A stretch of 64,000 nucleotides of DNA from Nonomuraea montanisoli (GCF_013363975.1 NZ_JABWGN010000001.1:1-64000), one strand, 5' to 3'. Positions 23,773 through 32,517 are shown, counted from the first letter of the stretch. Made by a program: numbers and translations. The notes: generated by a model not told the origin, from the sequence alone.

Positions 23773-26571
23773 TCATGCGCCCGGCGGGTCCATCCGGGCG
23801 TCCGCGCCGATGCAGACGAAGCCCGCCGAGGCCCCCGGCAGGTCGCCCGAGACCTCCCGCTGCGCCTCGGCCAGCGCCGTGGCGGCGGAGTGCCCGGCGG
23901 CCAGCAGGCGGTGCAGGGCCACCATGGGCGAGGCCGTCTCGGCGTCCGGCACGGGGACCACCGAGGCGATGACCGTACGGGCGCCGTGGGCGAGGAACGT
24001 GGCGCTCAGCCCCAGCAGCTCGTCACCGGCGCGGACGATGGACCGGCCGCTCTCGCACGCCGCCAGCACCACCACGCGCGGGGCGCGGCGCAGCCGTTCG
24101 AGGTCGTAGAGGGTGAGCGGGCCGTCCGACAGGTGCAGCGAGGAGAACAGCGGATGGGCCGCGTGCAACCGGCCGTGCGCCGCCAGGTGCGCGAGCCGCG
24201 CCCCGTCGAGCCCCGCGAGCACGGCGTCCGCCCCGGCGCCGACCCCCGTGAGCGCGTCCACGCCGTGGAGGCGCGCCACCGCCTCGGCCTCCCCCAGCGC
24301 CCCCGGCAGCCCGGGCCCCGCCACGACCAGCACGTGCCCGCCCGCCTCGCCGTCGCGGGGAGGAGGGGCGCAGGCGGCGGCGTACCAGAGCGTCGCCGAC
24401 GGCGAGACGGTCGTCGGCCGGCCGGCGCAGGACGGCAGGATCGACCAGGGCAGCGCCTGGAGCGGCCCCGTGGGGATCACGACGAGCGGCCGGTCGCCGA
24501 CAGCGGCCGCGAGCGGGCGCAGCAGCGCGGCGTCGAGGCGGCCCGCCGCGTGCCGGAGCAGCTCCGCCGCCGCGTCGCGGTTGGCGGCGGACGTGCGGCG
24601 GGCCAGGCGGCGCAGCGCGAACGGCACCCGGTCGACCAGGTCCCTGACCGGCGCGACGGGCCCGAGGTGGTGCAGCGACAGCCGGCCGCCCGCGATGGTG
24701 ACCGCGTGCAGCTCCCCCTCCAGCAGCACGAACTCGACCAGGGCCGCGTCACCGAGCGCCCCCGACAGCATGGCCGCGCCCGCCTGCCGGGCCCCGGGCG
24801 ACGCCGGGCCCCCGGCGGGCAGGCGGCGGTGGTGGTCGCGGATCTCGCGTTCCAGCGCCAGGCGGCGCTGGTCGAGCCGGCCGGTGGGCCGCCCGGCCCG
24901 GCGCAGCTCGTTGATCTCCCCCATGACGGACCGCAGCTCGGTGAGCGCCCTGGCCAGGCCGGGATCGTCGGGCGGATGGACCGGCGGCATCAGCAGGTGA
25001 CTGGCCCGCCCCTCCTCCGCCCAGGCCAGCACCGCCTCGGCCCGGCCGCCGCGCAGCGCCACGCCGAGGCCGAGCGCGGCCAGGTCGAGCCGGTACTGGC
25101 CGCTGTAGGCGCGCAGGTCGGTCGCGCCCAGCGTGGCCCGGTGCTCGTCCAGCACGCGCAGCCCGGCCCGGGCGGCGGTGGCCGCGCCCCGCTCGTTGCC
25201 GCGGGTGAGGCGCAGCAGCGCGGTGGCGTGCCAGGCGCGGGCCCGGGTCAGGGCGGGGCCGCCGAAGCGCGGCCGGGCTGCCTGTTCGAGCTGCCGCCGC
25301 GCCTGGGCGACCCGGCCGCGCTCCAGCGCCAGCCGGGCGGCGAGCACCCGGGCCTCCACGGCCGCGCCCGGCCAGCCCGCCGCGTCCAGCTCCACCGCCG
25401 CCCGCTCCAACCTCCCCGGAGCCGGCGCCCGCTCCAACCTCCCGGAAGCCGCCGGGCCCCGCTCGATGGCCGCCGGGTGCGCGCCGCCACGGGGCCGGTC
25501 GGCGCCCGTCGCCGGGTACGCCGCGAGCGAGCGCAGCACCGCGAACCTGGCCAGCGCCGCCCACTCCGGCCGGCCCTGCCGGGTGAACTCGGTGACGGCG
25601 CGCCTGGCCTCCCGCACGGCCTCGCCGTCGTCCCCGTCCAGCCCCGCCGTACGGGCCAGCAGCAGCCGCACCTCCGGCAGGCCGATCGTCCGGCGCGTCC
25701 GCTGGAGCCGGTCCACCGCCTCCCGTGCCGCCAGCCGCGCCTCCGACACCAGGCCCACCGACAGCAGCAGCTCCCCCCGATCCGCCAGCAGCCAGCCGAG
25801 CTGGTGGGTGCCCAGCGCGCGGAAGCGCTCCTCGGCGCGGTCGAAGCAGGCGAGCGCGGCGGGCACGTCGCCCCGCAGGGCGCTCACCCAGCCGAGGTTC
25901 AGCCGGACGATGGCCAGCGACAGGTCGAGGTCCAGCGCGGTGCACAGGTCCTCCGCCTCGCGCAGGTCCGACTCGGCGGCGGTGAGCTCCTGCCGGTAGC
26001 CGTGCATGACGGCCCGGTTCGACAGCACACGCTGGAGCCACAGGTGGTCGCCGGCGCGGCGCAGCACCGGGACGGCGGCGCGATAGCCCGCCATGGCGTC
26101 CTCGGCCCGGCCGAGATGGTTGAACACGGCCGCCCGCTGCGCCTCGGCGCGGGCCCGCAGGACGCCGTGCAGCACGGGCAGCAGCTCGTCGAGCTCGTCG
26201 AGCGCGACCTGCGGCCGGCCGCGCAGGCTGGTGACGAACGCCAGCCGGATGCGCGCCTCCGCGGCCTGCTCGGGCAGACCGGCCCGCTCGCCGAGCCGGA
26301 TCGCGGCCCGGAAGTGGCGCGCGGCGGTGGTCAGGTCGAGCAGGTGGACGGCGGCCACGCCCAGCGCGCGCTCGGCGGCGGACTCCAGGGCGGCGTCCCC
26401 CTCGGCGCGGGCCGCCCTGGCGACCCTGGCCGCGACGGGACGCAGCCGCCCGGGGTCGGCCTCGGCCAGCCGCAGCAGCGTCTCGGCCCGGCCGGCGGGG
26501 ACGGGCGGGCGGGCGGTGGAGACGAGCGTGCGGGCGGGCGTCTCGGCGCTGCCGGTGGGGGTCGGCGTCAC
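23773..26571 (-). CDS. TPR-CHAT caspase-like protease
   Basis: This is a protein of 932 residues. The N-terminal ~600 residues are helical repeats of TPR type (RFRALGTHQLGWLLADRGEL, YRAAVPVLRRAGDHLWLQRV). The C-terminal CHAT domain (about 640-932) has the catalytic His in LAHLAAHGRLH (about 799) and Cys in VVLAACESGRS (about 839). CHAT proteases are clan CD cysteine peptidases; known members include the TPR-CHAT effector of type III-E CRISPR and CHAT partners of gasdermins. No signal peptide is seen, so it is cytoplasmic. It is divergent from a sigma factor and shares a motif region with the downstream subtilisin-like protease promoter, suggesting a proteolytic response module. Target proteins are unknown. 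Confidence 0.9.
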   Translation of the reverse strand: MTPTPTGSAETPARTLVSTARPPVPAGRAETLLRLAEADPGRLRPVAARVARAARAEGDAALESAAERALGVAAVHLLDLTTAARHFRAAIRLGERAGLPEQAAEARIRLAFVTSLRGRPQVALDELDELLPVLHGVLRARAEAQRAAVFNHLGRAEDAMAGYRAAVPVLRRAGDHLWLQRVLSNRAVMHGYRQELTAAESDLREAEDLCTALDLDLSLAIVRLNLGWVSALRGDVPAALACFDRAEERFRALGTHQLGWLLADRGELLLSVGLVSEARLAAREAVDRLQRTRRTIGLPEVRLLLARTAGLDGDDGEAVREARRAVTEFTRQGRPEWAALARFAVLRSLAAYPATGADRPRGGAHPAAIERGPAASGRLERAPAPGRLERAAVELDAAGWPGAAVEARVLAARLALERGRVAQARRQLEQAARPRFGGPALTRARAWHATALLRLTRGNERGAATAARAGLRVLDEHRATLGATDLRAYSGQYRLDLAALGLGVALRGGRAEAVLAWAEEGRASHLLMPPVHPPDDPGLARALTELRSVMGEINELRRAGRPTGRLDQRRLALEREIRDHHRRLPAGGPASPGARQAGAAMLSGALGDAALVEFVLLEGELHAVTIAGGRLSLHHLGPVAPVRDLVDRVPFALRRLARRTSAANRDAAAELLRHAAGRLDAALLRPLAAAVGDRPLVVIPTGPLQALPWSILPSCAGRPTTVSPSATLWYAAACAPPPRDGEAGGHVLVVAGPGLPGALGEAEAVARLHGVDALTGVGAGADAVLAGLDGARLAHLAAHGRLHAAHPLFSSLHLSDGPLTLYDLERLRRAPRVVVLAACESGRSIVRAGDELLGLSATFLAHGARTVIASVVPVPDAETASPMVALHRLLAAGHSAATALAEAQREVSGDLPGASAGFVCIGADARMDPPGA

Positions 26572-26607
26572 CCTTCAGGAGTCTGGCGGAACATCGTCCG
26601 CCTGTGA

Positions 26608-26645
26608 TGTATCAGCCGGGCGACAGCGCCCTCCACGTGAACGAG
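26608..26645 (+). promoter_or_regulatory. Bipartite motif copy 1 in the CHAT/sigma divergent promoter
   Basis: TGTATCAG (26608-26615), ten bases, GCGCCCTC (26626-26633), seven bases, ACGAG (26641-26645). The same three blocks at identical spacing recur at 27850-27887 in front of the protease gene. Copy 1 lies 37 bases from the CHAT start and about 95 bases from the sigma factor start. It is probably the binding site of the module's own sigma factor or another dedicated regulator. Confidence 0.65.
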
Positions 26646-26739
26646 AGGCTGTTGCCGTACGGCGACGGAGTCCCGACAATACGAGCTCAGGGAGACGCCG
26701 CGCTTCGCCTCGGTGGTCCCTCCGGAGGGGAGGCGCCCC

Positions 26740-27330
26740 ATGCGCGATGACCCGATCGTCATCGCCCTGGTCACCCGTGCCCGCAAGGGCGACCAGGGCG
26801 CGTGGAACGAGCTGGTGGAGCGCTACCTCCCGCTCGTCTGGTCGATCTGCCGCCGCTACCGCCTGTCGCGGCCCGACGCCGACGACGTCGCGCAGACCGT
26901 CTGCCTGCGCCTGGTCGAACACCTGGCCGTCCTGCGCGTCCCCGCCGCCCTGCCGGGATGGCTGGCCGTCACCACGCAGCGCGAATGCGTCCGCCTCCTG
27001 CGGGCAGTACGCAGACGCGAGGTCACCGAGCAGCCGATGAACGACGACCTCGCGGACGACGACGAGGCCACGGCGATGATCGAGCAGGAGCTGGAGCGGG
27101 CGGAGCGCCACGCGGCCTTACGGGCCGCCTTCGCCCAGTTGCCCGCCATGTGCAGGGAGCTGCTCACGCTGCTCATGCGCGACCCACCCCTGCCGTACGC
27201 GGAGATCGGCCGGCGGCTCGGCACGCCGGTCGGCGGGATCGGGCCGAGACGCGCCCGGTGCCTGGACAGGCTGCGCCAGAGCCCGTACCTGCACGATCAC
27301 CTCGGCCCGGAAGGCGGCGGTCATGTCTGA
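26740..27330 (+). CDS. ECF-like RNA polymerase sigma factor
   Basis: This is a protein of 196 residues from ATG 26740, preceded by GGAGGGGAGG; an upstream in-frame start at 26713 is less likely. Region 2 is at about 12-80 (WNELVERYLPLVWSICRRYR, DADDVAQTVCLRLVEHL, LPGWLAVTTQRECVRLLR) and region 4 at about 118-180 (LRAAFAQLPAMCRELLTLLM, YAEIGRRLGTPVGGIGPRRARCL). It would direct RNA polymerase to a small regulon. The next gene overlaps its end by eight bases. The shared bipartite motif in front of this gene and of the protease makes autoregulation of the module likely. No classic zinc anti-sigma factor is adjacent, so control may be exerted by the small protein that follows or by the CHAT protease. 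Confidence 0.9.
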   Translation: MRDDPIVIALVTRARKGDQGAWNELVERYLPLVWSICRRYRLSRPDADDVAQTVCLRLVEHLAVLRVPAALPGWLAVTTQRECVRLLRAVRRREVTEQPMNDDLADDDEATAMIEQELERAERHAALRAAFAQLPAMCRELLTLLMRDPPLPYAEIGRRLGTPVGGIGPRRARCLDRLRQSPYLHDHLGPEGGGHV

Positions 27331-27841
27331 GCGGCGGTGGGGCGACGCCCCCGAGAGCCGGCGGGGCGACGACCCCGGCCGGACCGGGCGGTCCTGGAGC
27401 GACGAGGAGATCCTGGCGGAGCTGGCCGTCGCGATGCGGGCGGTCGAGGAGGTGCCGCGGGAGGTCGTCGCGTCGGCGCAGGCGGCGTTCACCTGGCGCT
27501 CCATCGACGACGAGCTGGCCCGGCTGGCCTACGACTCCGAGACGGACGGTGAGCGGACGGCCGCGCTCACCCGGTCGGAGTCGGCGCCGCTGCGGGCGCT
27601 CACGTTCGTCTGCCAGTCGCTGACGATCGAGCTGGAGGTGGCCGGCGACGCCCTCGTCGGGCAGATCGTGCCGGGCCAGGCGACCGACATCAACGTGCGC
27701 GTCCTGTCGGGGGTCACGGCCACGGTGCGCAGCGACGAGGTGGGCGGTTTCACGATCAGGCCCATCCCGGACCACCCGTTCCACCTGCAGTGCCGCACCG
27801 GCGACGGGGTCAGGGTGTCGACGAGCTGGATCACCCTCTGA
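27323..27841 (+). CDS. Unknown protein of the CHAT-sigma-protease module
   Basis: This is a protein of 172 residues overlapping the sigma gene by eight bases. The N-terminus is acidic/Arg-rich (about 1-30), then a helical segment WSDEEILAELAVAMRAVEEV followed by REVVASAQAAFTWRSIDDEL. After residue 95 the protein is mostly beta (LTFVCQSLTIELEV, QIVPGQATDINVRVL, GVRVSTSWITL), resembling a carboxypeptidase-regulatory or immunoglobulin-like fold. There is no transmembrane helix or CxxC zinc motif. Proteins with this layout commonly accompany such sigma factors in actinomycetes and could act as anti-sigma factor or sensor; this is inference from position. Confidence 0.7.
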   Translation: MSERRWGDAPESRRGDDPGRTGRSWSDEEILAELAVAMRAVEEVPREVVASAQAAFTWRSIDDELARLAYDSETDGERTAALTRSESAPLRALTFVCQSLTIELEVAGDALVGQIVPGQATDINVRVLSGVTATVRSDEVGGFTIRPIPDHPFHLQCRTGDGVRVSTSWITL

Positions 27842-27849
27842 CGGAACGG

Positions 27850-27887
27850 TGTATCAGGGGACGACTCGCGCCCTCTCTCCATACGAG
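27850..27887 (+). promoter_or_regulatory. Bipartite motif copy 2 upstream of the subtilisin-like protease
   Basis: TGTATCAG (27850-27857), ten bases, GCGCCCTC (27868-27875), seven bases, ACGAG (27883-27887). All 21 positions of the three blocks agree with copy 1 at 26608-26645. It ends 21 bases before the protease ATG at 27909, so transcription would begin just after it. This indicates a separate, co-regulated promoter for the protease. Confidence 0.65.
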
Positions 27888-27908
27888 CCGTACCGAAGGA
27901 GGAACGCC

Positions 27909-29207
27909 ATGCCGTACGCCGAGGGCGCCACGAGGACCGACCGCTACCTCGACGACCAGCTCGTGGCCGAGACCCGGGACGAGGGGCCGGTCCTGGCCGC
28001 GCTGGAGGGCTTCCTGGCCGCGCCGCCCGACCGGGATCTCGTGCTCGGCCTGACCAGGGTCCAGGTGGGCGATCTCAGCCGCTTCCCCTTCGCCCGGGAC
28101 CTGGACGAGCGGATGATCGCCGAGGCCCGCGCCGCGGGGCTGCCGCCGGGCGCGCCCCCGCCGACCGACCTCGACCGGCTGCTGTTCCACCTGCGCGACC
28201 GGCTGCGCAACGGCTCCTGGGTGCCGCGCATGGCCAAGGTCCGCATGCACGCCGACGGCCTGCCGTACACGGGCGGCCTCGACGGCAACCCGCGGCGGCT
28301 GTCCGGCGAGCCCGACGTGGTCATCCCGGCCCGCTCGACCTACCAGGGCCCCCGCGTGCGGGTCGGCATCCTGGACGGCGCCTTCTACCGCCACCCCGCC
28401 CTCGCCGGGCACTACCTGGCCGACTCGGCGGCGTTCGGCGAGCAGGAGCGGCCGGACGCGCCCGCCACGATGGGGCACGCCGTCCACCTGGCCGGGATCG
28501 TGGCCCGGCAGGCGCCCGGGGCCGACATCGTGATCCGCCAGGCGCTGAACGAGGAGAACCAGGTCGACTCGTGGTCGCTGGCCAAGGCGATGGTCCTGTT
28601 CCGGGGCGAGGTGCACATCCTGCTCACCGCGCTCGGCGGCACCACCTGGGACGGCAGGGCGCCGTTCGTGCTGGAACGGGCCGAGTCGCGGCTCGGATGC
28701 CTGCACGTGGCCAGCGCCGGCAACTGGGGGCTGCCCGTGACGCGGCCCTACCCGAGCCCGACGCGCGACAGCACGATCTACCCGGCCGCGCTGCCCGGGG
28801 TGATCGCCGTGGGCGCCCTGGACGAGAAGGGCGAGCGGGCGCCGTACTCGCAGTCGGCGCCGTGGATCAGCCTCATGGCGCCCGGGGAGCACGACGGGTT
28901 GTTCCTGCGGCGGGCGTCCCTGGTGGAGCGCAACGCCCAGGGCGTCCTGGTCGTCAGCAAGTACGAGCGGCCCGTGGACTTCGGCGGGTACGCGAGCTGG
29001 GCCGGCACGTCGGCCGCCGCGGCGTACGTCGCGGGCGCGCTGGCCGCCCTGGTGATGGCCAGGGGGGTGACCGCCCAGGAGGCGGCCGAGACGCTGCTGT
29101 CGGGCGATCCCGGGCTGGCCGGGACGGTCCCGGCGACCGGAGGCGTCCGCCGGTACTCGGCGCAGCAGGACGCGTACGGGCACGAGCCCGCCTCCACCGC
29201 CTACTGA
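27909..29207 (+). CDS. Cytoplasmic S8 (subtilisin-like) peptidase
   Basis: This is a protein of 432 residues from ATG 27909, with AAGGAGGAA seven bases upstream. The catalytic triad is Asp156 (VRVGILDGAFY), His190 (ATMGHAVHLAGIVA) and Ser368 (WAGTSAAAAYVAG); the oxyanion Asn is in ASAGNWG. The first 145 residues are not homologous to subtilisin propeptides and there is no signal peptide, so the enzyme probably works inside the cell. It is expressed from a promoter sharing the motif of the CHAT/sigma region. A CHAT cysteine protease and a serine protease under one sigma factor suggest a proteolytic cascade, perhaps in stress or cell-death control; this is inference. Confidence 0.9.
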   Translation: MPYAEGATRTDRYLDDQLVAETRDEGPVLAALEGFLAAPPDRDLVLGLTRVQVGDLSRFPFARDLDERMIAEARAAGLPPGAPPPTDLDRLLFHLRDRLRNGSWVPRMAKVRMHADGLPYTGGLDGNPRRLSGEPDVVIPARSTYQGPRVRVGILDGAFYRHPALAGHYLADSAAFGEQERPDAPATMGHAVHLAGIVARQAPGADIVIRQALNEENQVDSWSLAKAMVLFRGEVHILLTALGGTTWDGRAPFVLERAESRLGCLHVASAGNWGLPVTRPYPSPTRDSTIYPAALPGVIAVGALDEKGERAPYSQSAPWISLMAPGEHDGLFLRRASLVERNAQGVLVVSKYERPVDFGGYASWAGTSAAAAYVAGALAALVMARGVTAQEAAETLLSGDPGLAGTVPATGGVRRYSAQQDAYGHEPASTAY

Positions 29208-29254
29208 GCCCGCCTCCTGACGCGGAGGCGAGGGCGCCTCCCGCTCGAGTCAGG

Positions 29255-29707
29255 TCAGGCCGCCTCGGCCGCGCGGTGGTCGAGGCGGTTGACGGCGTTC
29301 GCCAGGGCCACGCCGTAGACGACGTGACCGGCCGCCATCACCGCCTGGCGGCCGGGCCGGTCGCGGTGGGCCGGCGGCAGGGTCGTGAGCCTGGGCACCC
29401 AGCCGGCGTAGCTGCCGTACCAGATCGCCAGGCCGTACAGGACGCCGAGCGGCACCCGGCCCCGGCCGCGGGTCAGCACGCCGAACAGCGCGCCGGACCC
29501 CATCCCGAACGCGAAGTGGGCGGCCGTCGCCAGCACGCCCTCCCCCGGCTTGGGCTTGCGCGGGTGACCGGGCAGGATCGCGCGGACGATGCGCTTGGGC
29601 GGCTGGTCCCCCATCAGACCGGCGCGCTGGCCGGCCACCATGACCGTGCTCATCGCCGCCGTGGCGAGGGCTCCGCCGATGGCTCCGTTCACGAGATGTC
29701 GCAGCAT
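29255..29707 (-). CDS. Small membrane protein, DUF1440/DUF6789-like
   Basis: This is a protein of 150 residues with about three to four predicted membrane segments: HLVNGAIGGALATAAMSTVM, LATAAHFAFGMGSGALFGVL, LGVLYGLAIWYGSYAGW and the C-terminal AGHVVYGVALANAVN. The pattern of short Gly/Ala-rich helices with conserved His (AAHF, GHVVYG) resembles the YagU/DUF1440 group of inner-membrane proteins of unknown function. The start ATG at 29707 is 61 bases from the divergent kinase start. Nothing ties it to its neighbours. Confidence 0.7.
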   Translation of the reverse strand: MLRHLVNGAIGGALATAAMSTVMVAGQRAGLMGDQPPKRIVRAILPGHPRKPKPGEGVLATAAHFAFGMGSGALFGVLTRGRGRVPLGVLYGLAIWYGSYAGWVPRLTTLPPAHRDRPGRQAVMAAGHVVYGVALANAVNRLDHRAAEAA

Positions 29708-29768
29708 GTCGTACCGGCTGCCCGGGAGCCTGATCGGGAAACCGGCCCTACGCGCTACGCTTCCGCGC

Positions 29769-31385
29769 GTGTCGGAAATATCCGTCCCCGGGTACGAAAT
29801 CCGTGGCGTGCTCGGGCAGGGCGGCTTCGGCGTCGTCTACCGGGCCCAGCAGACGTCGGTGGGCCGCGAGGTCGCGCTCAAGGTCGACAACCGGGTGCTG
29901 CTGTCCGAGCGGGACCGGCGCCGCTTCATGCGCGAGGTCACGGCCGCGGGGGCGCTGTCCGGGCATCCGCACGTGGTGCCCGTCTACGACGCCGGGCTGC
30001 TGCCGGACGCCCGGCCGTACATGGTGCTGGAGCTGTGTCCCGGCGGGTCGCTCAAGGGACGGCTGCTCACCGCGGCGGACGCGCGCGACGTCGGCGTCCG
30101 GATCGCCGACGCGCTGGCGGCGGCGCACGCGCAGGGCGTGCTGCACCGTGACGTCAAGCCCGCCAACCTCCTGCTCAACCGGTACGGCCGGGTCGCGCTG
30201 TCCGACTTCGGGCTGGCCACGATGCCCTCGGGGCACGGCCCGGACAGCTCGGTCACCCGCGAGTCGCTGACGCCCGCCTACGCCCCGCCGGAGGCGTTCG
30301 AGCTGGCCGAGCCCACGCCGGCCGCCGACGTCTACTCCCTCGCCGCGACCGTCTACGCGCTCATGTCGGGACGCCCGCCGCGCTTCCCGGAGAGCGGCGT
30401 GCCGCACCTGGCGGTGATCCTCGCGCTGCACCGCCTGCCGGTGCCGGACCTGCCGGGGGTGCCGCCGGAGCTGACGGCGGTGCTGAGGCGGGCGCTGGCC
30501 TCCGACCCGCGCGAGCGCACCCCGGACGCGGCCACCCTGCGCGACGAGCTCGCCGCCGTGCCCCTGGGGCCCGCCTCACCCGCGCACGCCCCGTTCGCGG
30601 GTACGGGCCCCTCGCTCCCCGCCGCGCAACGCCCCGCGTTCCCCGCCGCGGAGCGCCCCTCGCTCCCCGCCGCGGACTACCCCGCCCCACAACCGCCCTC
30701 GCTCCCCTCGCTCCCGGCCGCGGAGACGGACGGGCGCGGTGCGCGGCGGCGCGACCTTCATGAGGGCGACACCGAGGCGGCGGCCCGGCACGGCGTCTCG
30801 CGGCTGCTCCTGACGCTCGTGACCGTCCTCGCCGTCGTCTCCGCGACCGGCGTCGGCGTGGTCGTGTACGACCGCCTCACCGGCGACCCTCCCGCCCGCT
30901 CGGCCGTCGCCGATCCCCAGCAGGCCGGAACCGATCGGACCACCGGCCGCCCCGGGAAGGGCCCGTTCGGCGACCTGGAGACCTACACCGAGGGCTGCCC
31001 GGCGGCGGCCGCGGCGGCCGGCGCGGCGTGCGTGAAGGAGGCCGAGTGCTGGGGCGGTCTGGTCATCATCGCGGGCGACACCACGGCCCGGCGGCTGGGC
31101 TGCGAGGAGACGCACTCCTGGGAGACGTACGCGGTGGCGCCGATCCCGGACGACTCCACGACCTACGACTACCGTGACCTGTCCCGGCACCCGGCCGTGA
31201 AGCGGGTGTGCTCGTCCCGCGTGCTGCTGGCCTCGCGCAACGCCGCGGGAAAGGGCGAGCGCCGGGTGTGGCGGCCGGAGGTGATGCCGCCGTCGGCGGC
31301 GCAGTTCACGGCCGGGGCGCGCTTCTACCGGTGCGTGGGCGGCGTGGAGGCCACGGAGGTCAGACGCGCCTTCTTCCACCGCTGA
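29769..31385 (+). CDS. Membrane-anchored Ser/Thr protein kinase
   Basis: This is a protein of 538 residues from GTG 29769 (VSEISVPGYEIRGVLGQGGF). The kinase domain is at about 8-260: Gly-rich loop GQGGFGVVYRA, Lys in VALKVD, HRDVKPANLLL, DFGLA, and TPAYAPPEAF in place of APE. A Pro/Ala/Ser linker with PAAERPSLPAA-type repeats follows, then one transmembrane helix (LLLTLVTVLAVVSATGVGVV). The extracellular domain of about 170 residues has several Cys (CPAAAAAAGAACVKEAECW, LGCEETHSWETYAV) and may sense a ligand. This is the PknB-like architecture of actinomycetes, without PASTA repeats. The gene stands alone. Confidence 0.92.
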   Translation: MSEISVPGYEIRGVLGQGGFGVVYRAQQTSVGREVALKVDNRVLLSERDRRRFMREVTAAGALSGHPHVVPVYDAGLLPDARPYMVLELCPGGSLKGRLLTAADARDVGVRIADALAAAHAQGVLHRDVKPANLLLNRYGRVALSDFGLATMPSGHGPDSSVTRESLTPAYAPPEAFELAEPTPAADVYSLAATVYALMSGRPPRFPESGVPHLAVILALHRLPVPDLPGVPPELTAVLRRALASDPRERTPDAATLRDELAAVPLGPASPAHAPFAGTGPSLPAAQRPAFPAAERPSLPAADYPAPQPPSLPSLPAAETDGRGARRRDLHEGDTEAAARHGVSRLLLTLVTVLAVVSATGVGVVVYDRLTGDPPARSAVADPQQAGTDRTTGRPGKGPFGDLETYTEGCPAAAAAAGAACVKEAECWGGLVIIAGDTTARRLGCEETHSWETYAVAPIPDDSTTYDYRDLSRHPAVKRVCSSRVLLASRNAAGKGERRVWRPEVMPPSAAQFTAGARFYRCVGGVEATEVRRAFFHR

Positions 31386-31393
31386 CCGGCGCG

Positions 31394-32407
31394 TCAGGGG
31401 CGCAGCGGCGCGGTGCTCTCGCGGACGATCAGCTCCGTGGCCAGCTCCACGCGCCGCGTCTCCGGCAGCTCGCCCCGTCCCATCGCGAGCACCGTGCGGG
31501 TCGCCAGCGCGGCCATCTCCTGCAGCGGCTGGCGGACGGTGGTCAGCGGCGGCCAGGCCGAGCGGGCGAGCGGCAGGTCGTCGAAGCCGACCACGCTGAG
31601 GTCCTCCGGCACCCGCAGGCCGCGCTGCCGGGCGGCCTCGAACACGCCGAACGCCTGGAGATCGCTGCCCGCGAAGATGGCCGTGGGCGGATCGTCGAGG
31701 GACAGCAGGGCGTGGCCGTTGTCGTGGCCGGAGTCGACGAGGAAGGTGCCGCGCCGGATCAGCTCGGGCGCGACCGGCATGCCGGCGGTCTCCAGGGCGG
31801 CGCGGTAGCCGTCGATGCGGGCCTGGCTGCACAGCATGTCGGCGGGCCCGCTGATCATGGCGATGCGGCGGTGGCCCAGCTCGACGAGGTGGCGGGTGGC
31901 GGCCAGGCCGCCGTTCCAGTTGGTGGCGCCGACCGAGACGACGCCGGGCGCCGGCTCCCCCTCGGGATCGACCACCACGAACGGCAGCGACCGGGCCCGG
32001 AGCTGGTCCTGCACCCCGGCCGACAGGCGTGAGGCGACGATGACGACGCCGTCGGTGCGGCGGCCGGCCAGGCGCTCCATCCAGTCGCGGCCGGGCCCGG
32101 CGTGGGTGTGCAGGACGGAGATGACGACGCTGGACCCGGCCTCGTGGGCGGCGCTCTCGGCGCCCCGGACGATCTCCATGGCCCACGGTGACTCGATCTC
32201 GGCGAAGACGAGGTCGACGAGCCCGGCGGGGGTGTCGCCGGTGCTGGCGCGCCGCTGGTAGCCGTGCTGCTGCAGCAGCCGCTCGACGCGGGAGCGGGTC
32301 GCGGGCGCGACCTCGGGACGGCCGTTGATGACCTTGGAGACCGTGGGGATGGACACCCCGGCCTCCTCGGCTATCAGGGCGATCGTCACCCGCCTCTTCG
32401 CTGACAT
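31394..32407 (-). CDS. LacI-family transcriptional regulator of the adjacent sugar operon
   Basis: This is a protein of 337 residues with a LacI helix-turn-helix at 5-55 (VTIALIAEEAGVSIPTVSKV, NGRPEVAPATRSRV) and a periplasmic-binding-like sugar domain (GLVDLVFAEIESPWAMEIV, MERLAGRRTDGVVIVASRLS, AIFAGSDLQAFGVFEAARQR, VPEDLSVVGFDDLP). It is divergent from the ABC sugar operon, and near-palindromic sites CCGAAACTTTCGG lie next to its own start (32422-32434) and in the operon leader (32518-32530). It is probably an autoregulated repressor released by an oligosaccharide imported by the operon. Confidence 0.92.
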   Translation of the reverse strand: MSAKRRVTIALIAEEAGVSIPTVSKVINGRPEVAPATRSRVERLLQQHGYQRRASTGDTPAGLVDLVFAEIESPWAMEIVRGAESAAHEAGSSVVISVLHTHAGPGRDWMERLAGRRTDGVVIVASRLSAGVQDQLRARSLPFVVVDPEGEPAPGVVSVGATNWNGGLAATRHLVELGHRRIAMISGPADMLCSQARIDGYRAALETAGMPVAPELIRRGTFLVDSGHDNGHALLSLDDPPTAIFAGSDLQAFGVFEAARQRGLRVPEDLSVVGFDDLPLARSAWPPLTTVRQPLQEMAALATRTVLAMGRGELPETRRVELATELIVRESTAPLRP

Positions 32408-32421
32408 GGGTCCACAGTGTA

Positions 32422-32434
32422 CCGAAACTTTCGG
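32422..32434. promoter_or_regulatory. LacI-type operator 1
   Basis: CCGAAACTTTCGG is a palindrome with a central C, 15 bases upstream of the LacI start codon. A CGAAANTTTCG-type palindrome is known from actinomycete polysaccharide-utilisation promoters. The same core recurs at 32518. Confidence 0.7.
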
Positions 32435-32459
32435 CCGAGCGACGCTTCCGTTGCTGCTA

Positions 32460-32489
32460 TTGACGCGTAACAGGCCGTTTACCTATGCT
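32460..32489 (+). promoter_or_regulatory. Sigma-70-type promoter of the sugar ABC operon
   Basis: TTGACG (32460-32465) and TATGCT (32484-32489) are separated by 18 bases, a good match to housekeeping promoters. The promoter lies between the two operators, with operator 2 just downstream, consistent with repression by looping or roadblock. Confidence 0.6.
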
Positions 32490-32517
32490 CCGGTCAGCGA
32501 AATTATCGGGGGGTTTT

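Noticed and set aside
23554..26607. Plus-strand open frame of over 1,000 codons opposite the CHAT gene
   Set aside because: Composition is Arg/Gly/Pro/Gln filler without any domain, and the minus-strand frame carries clear TPR and CHAT motifs.
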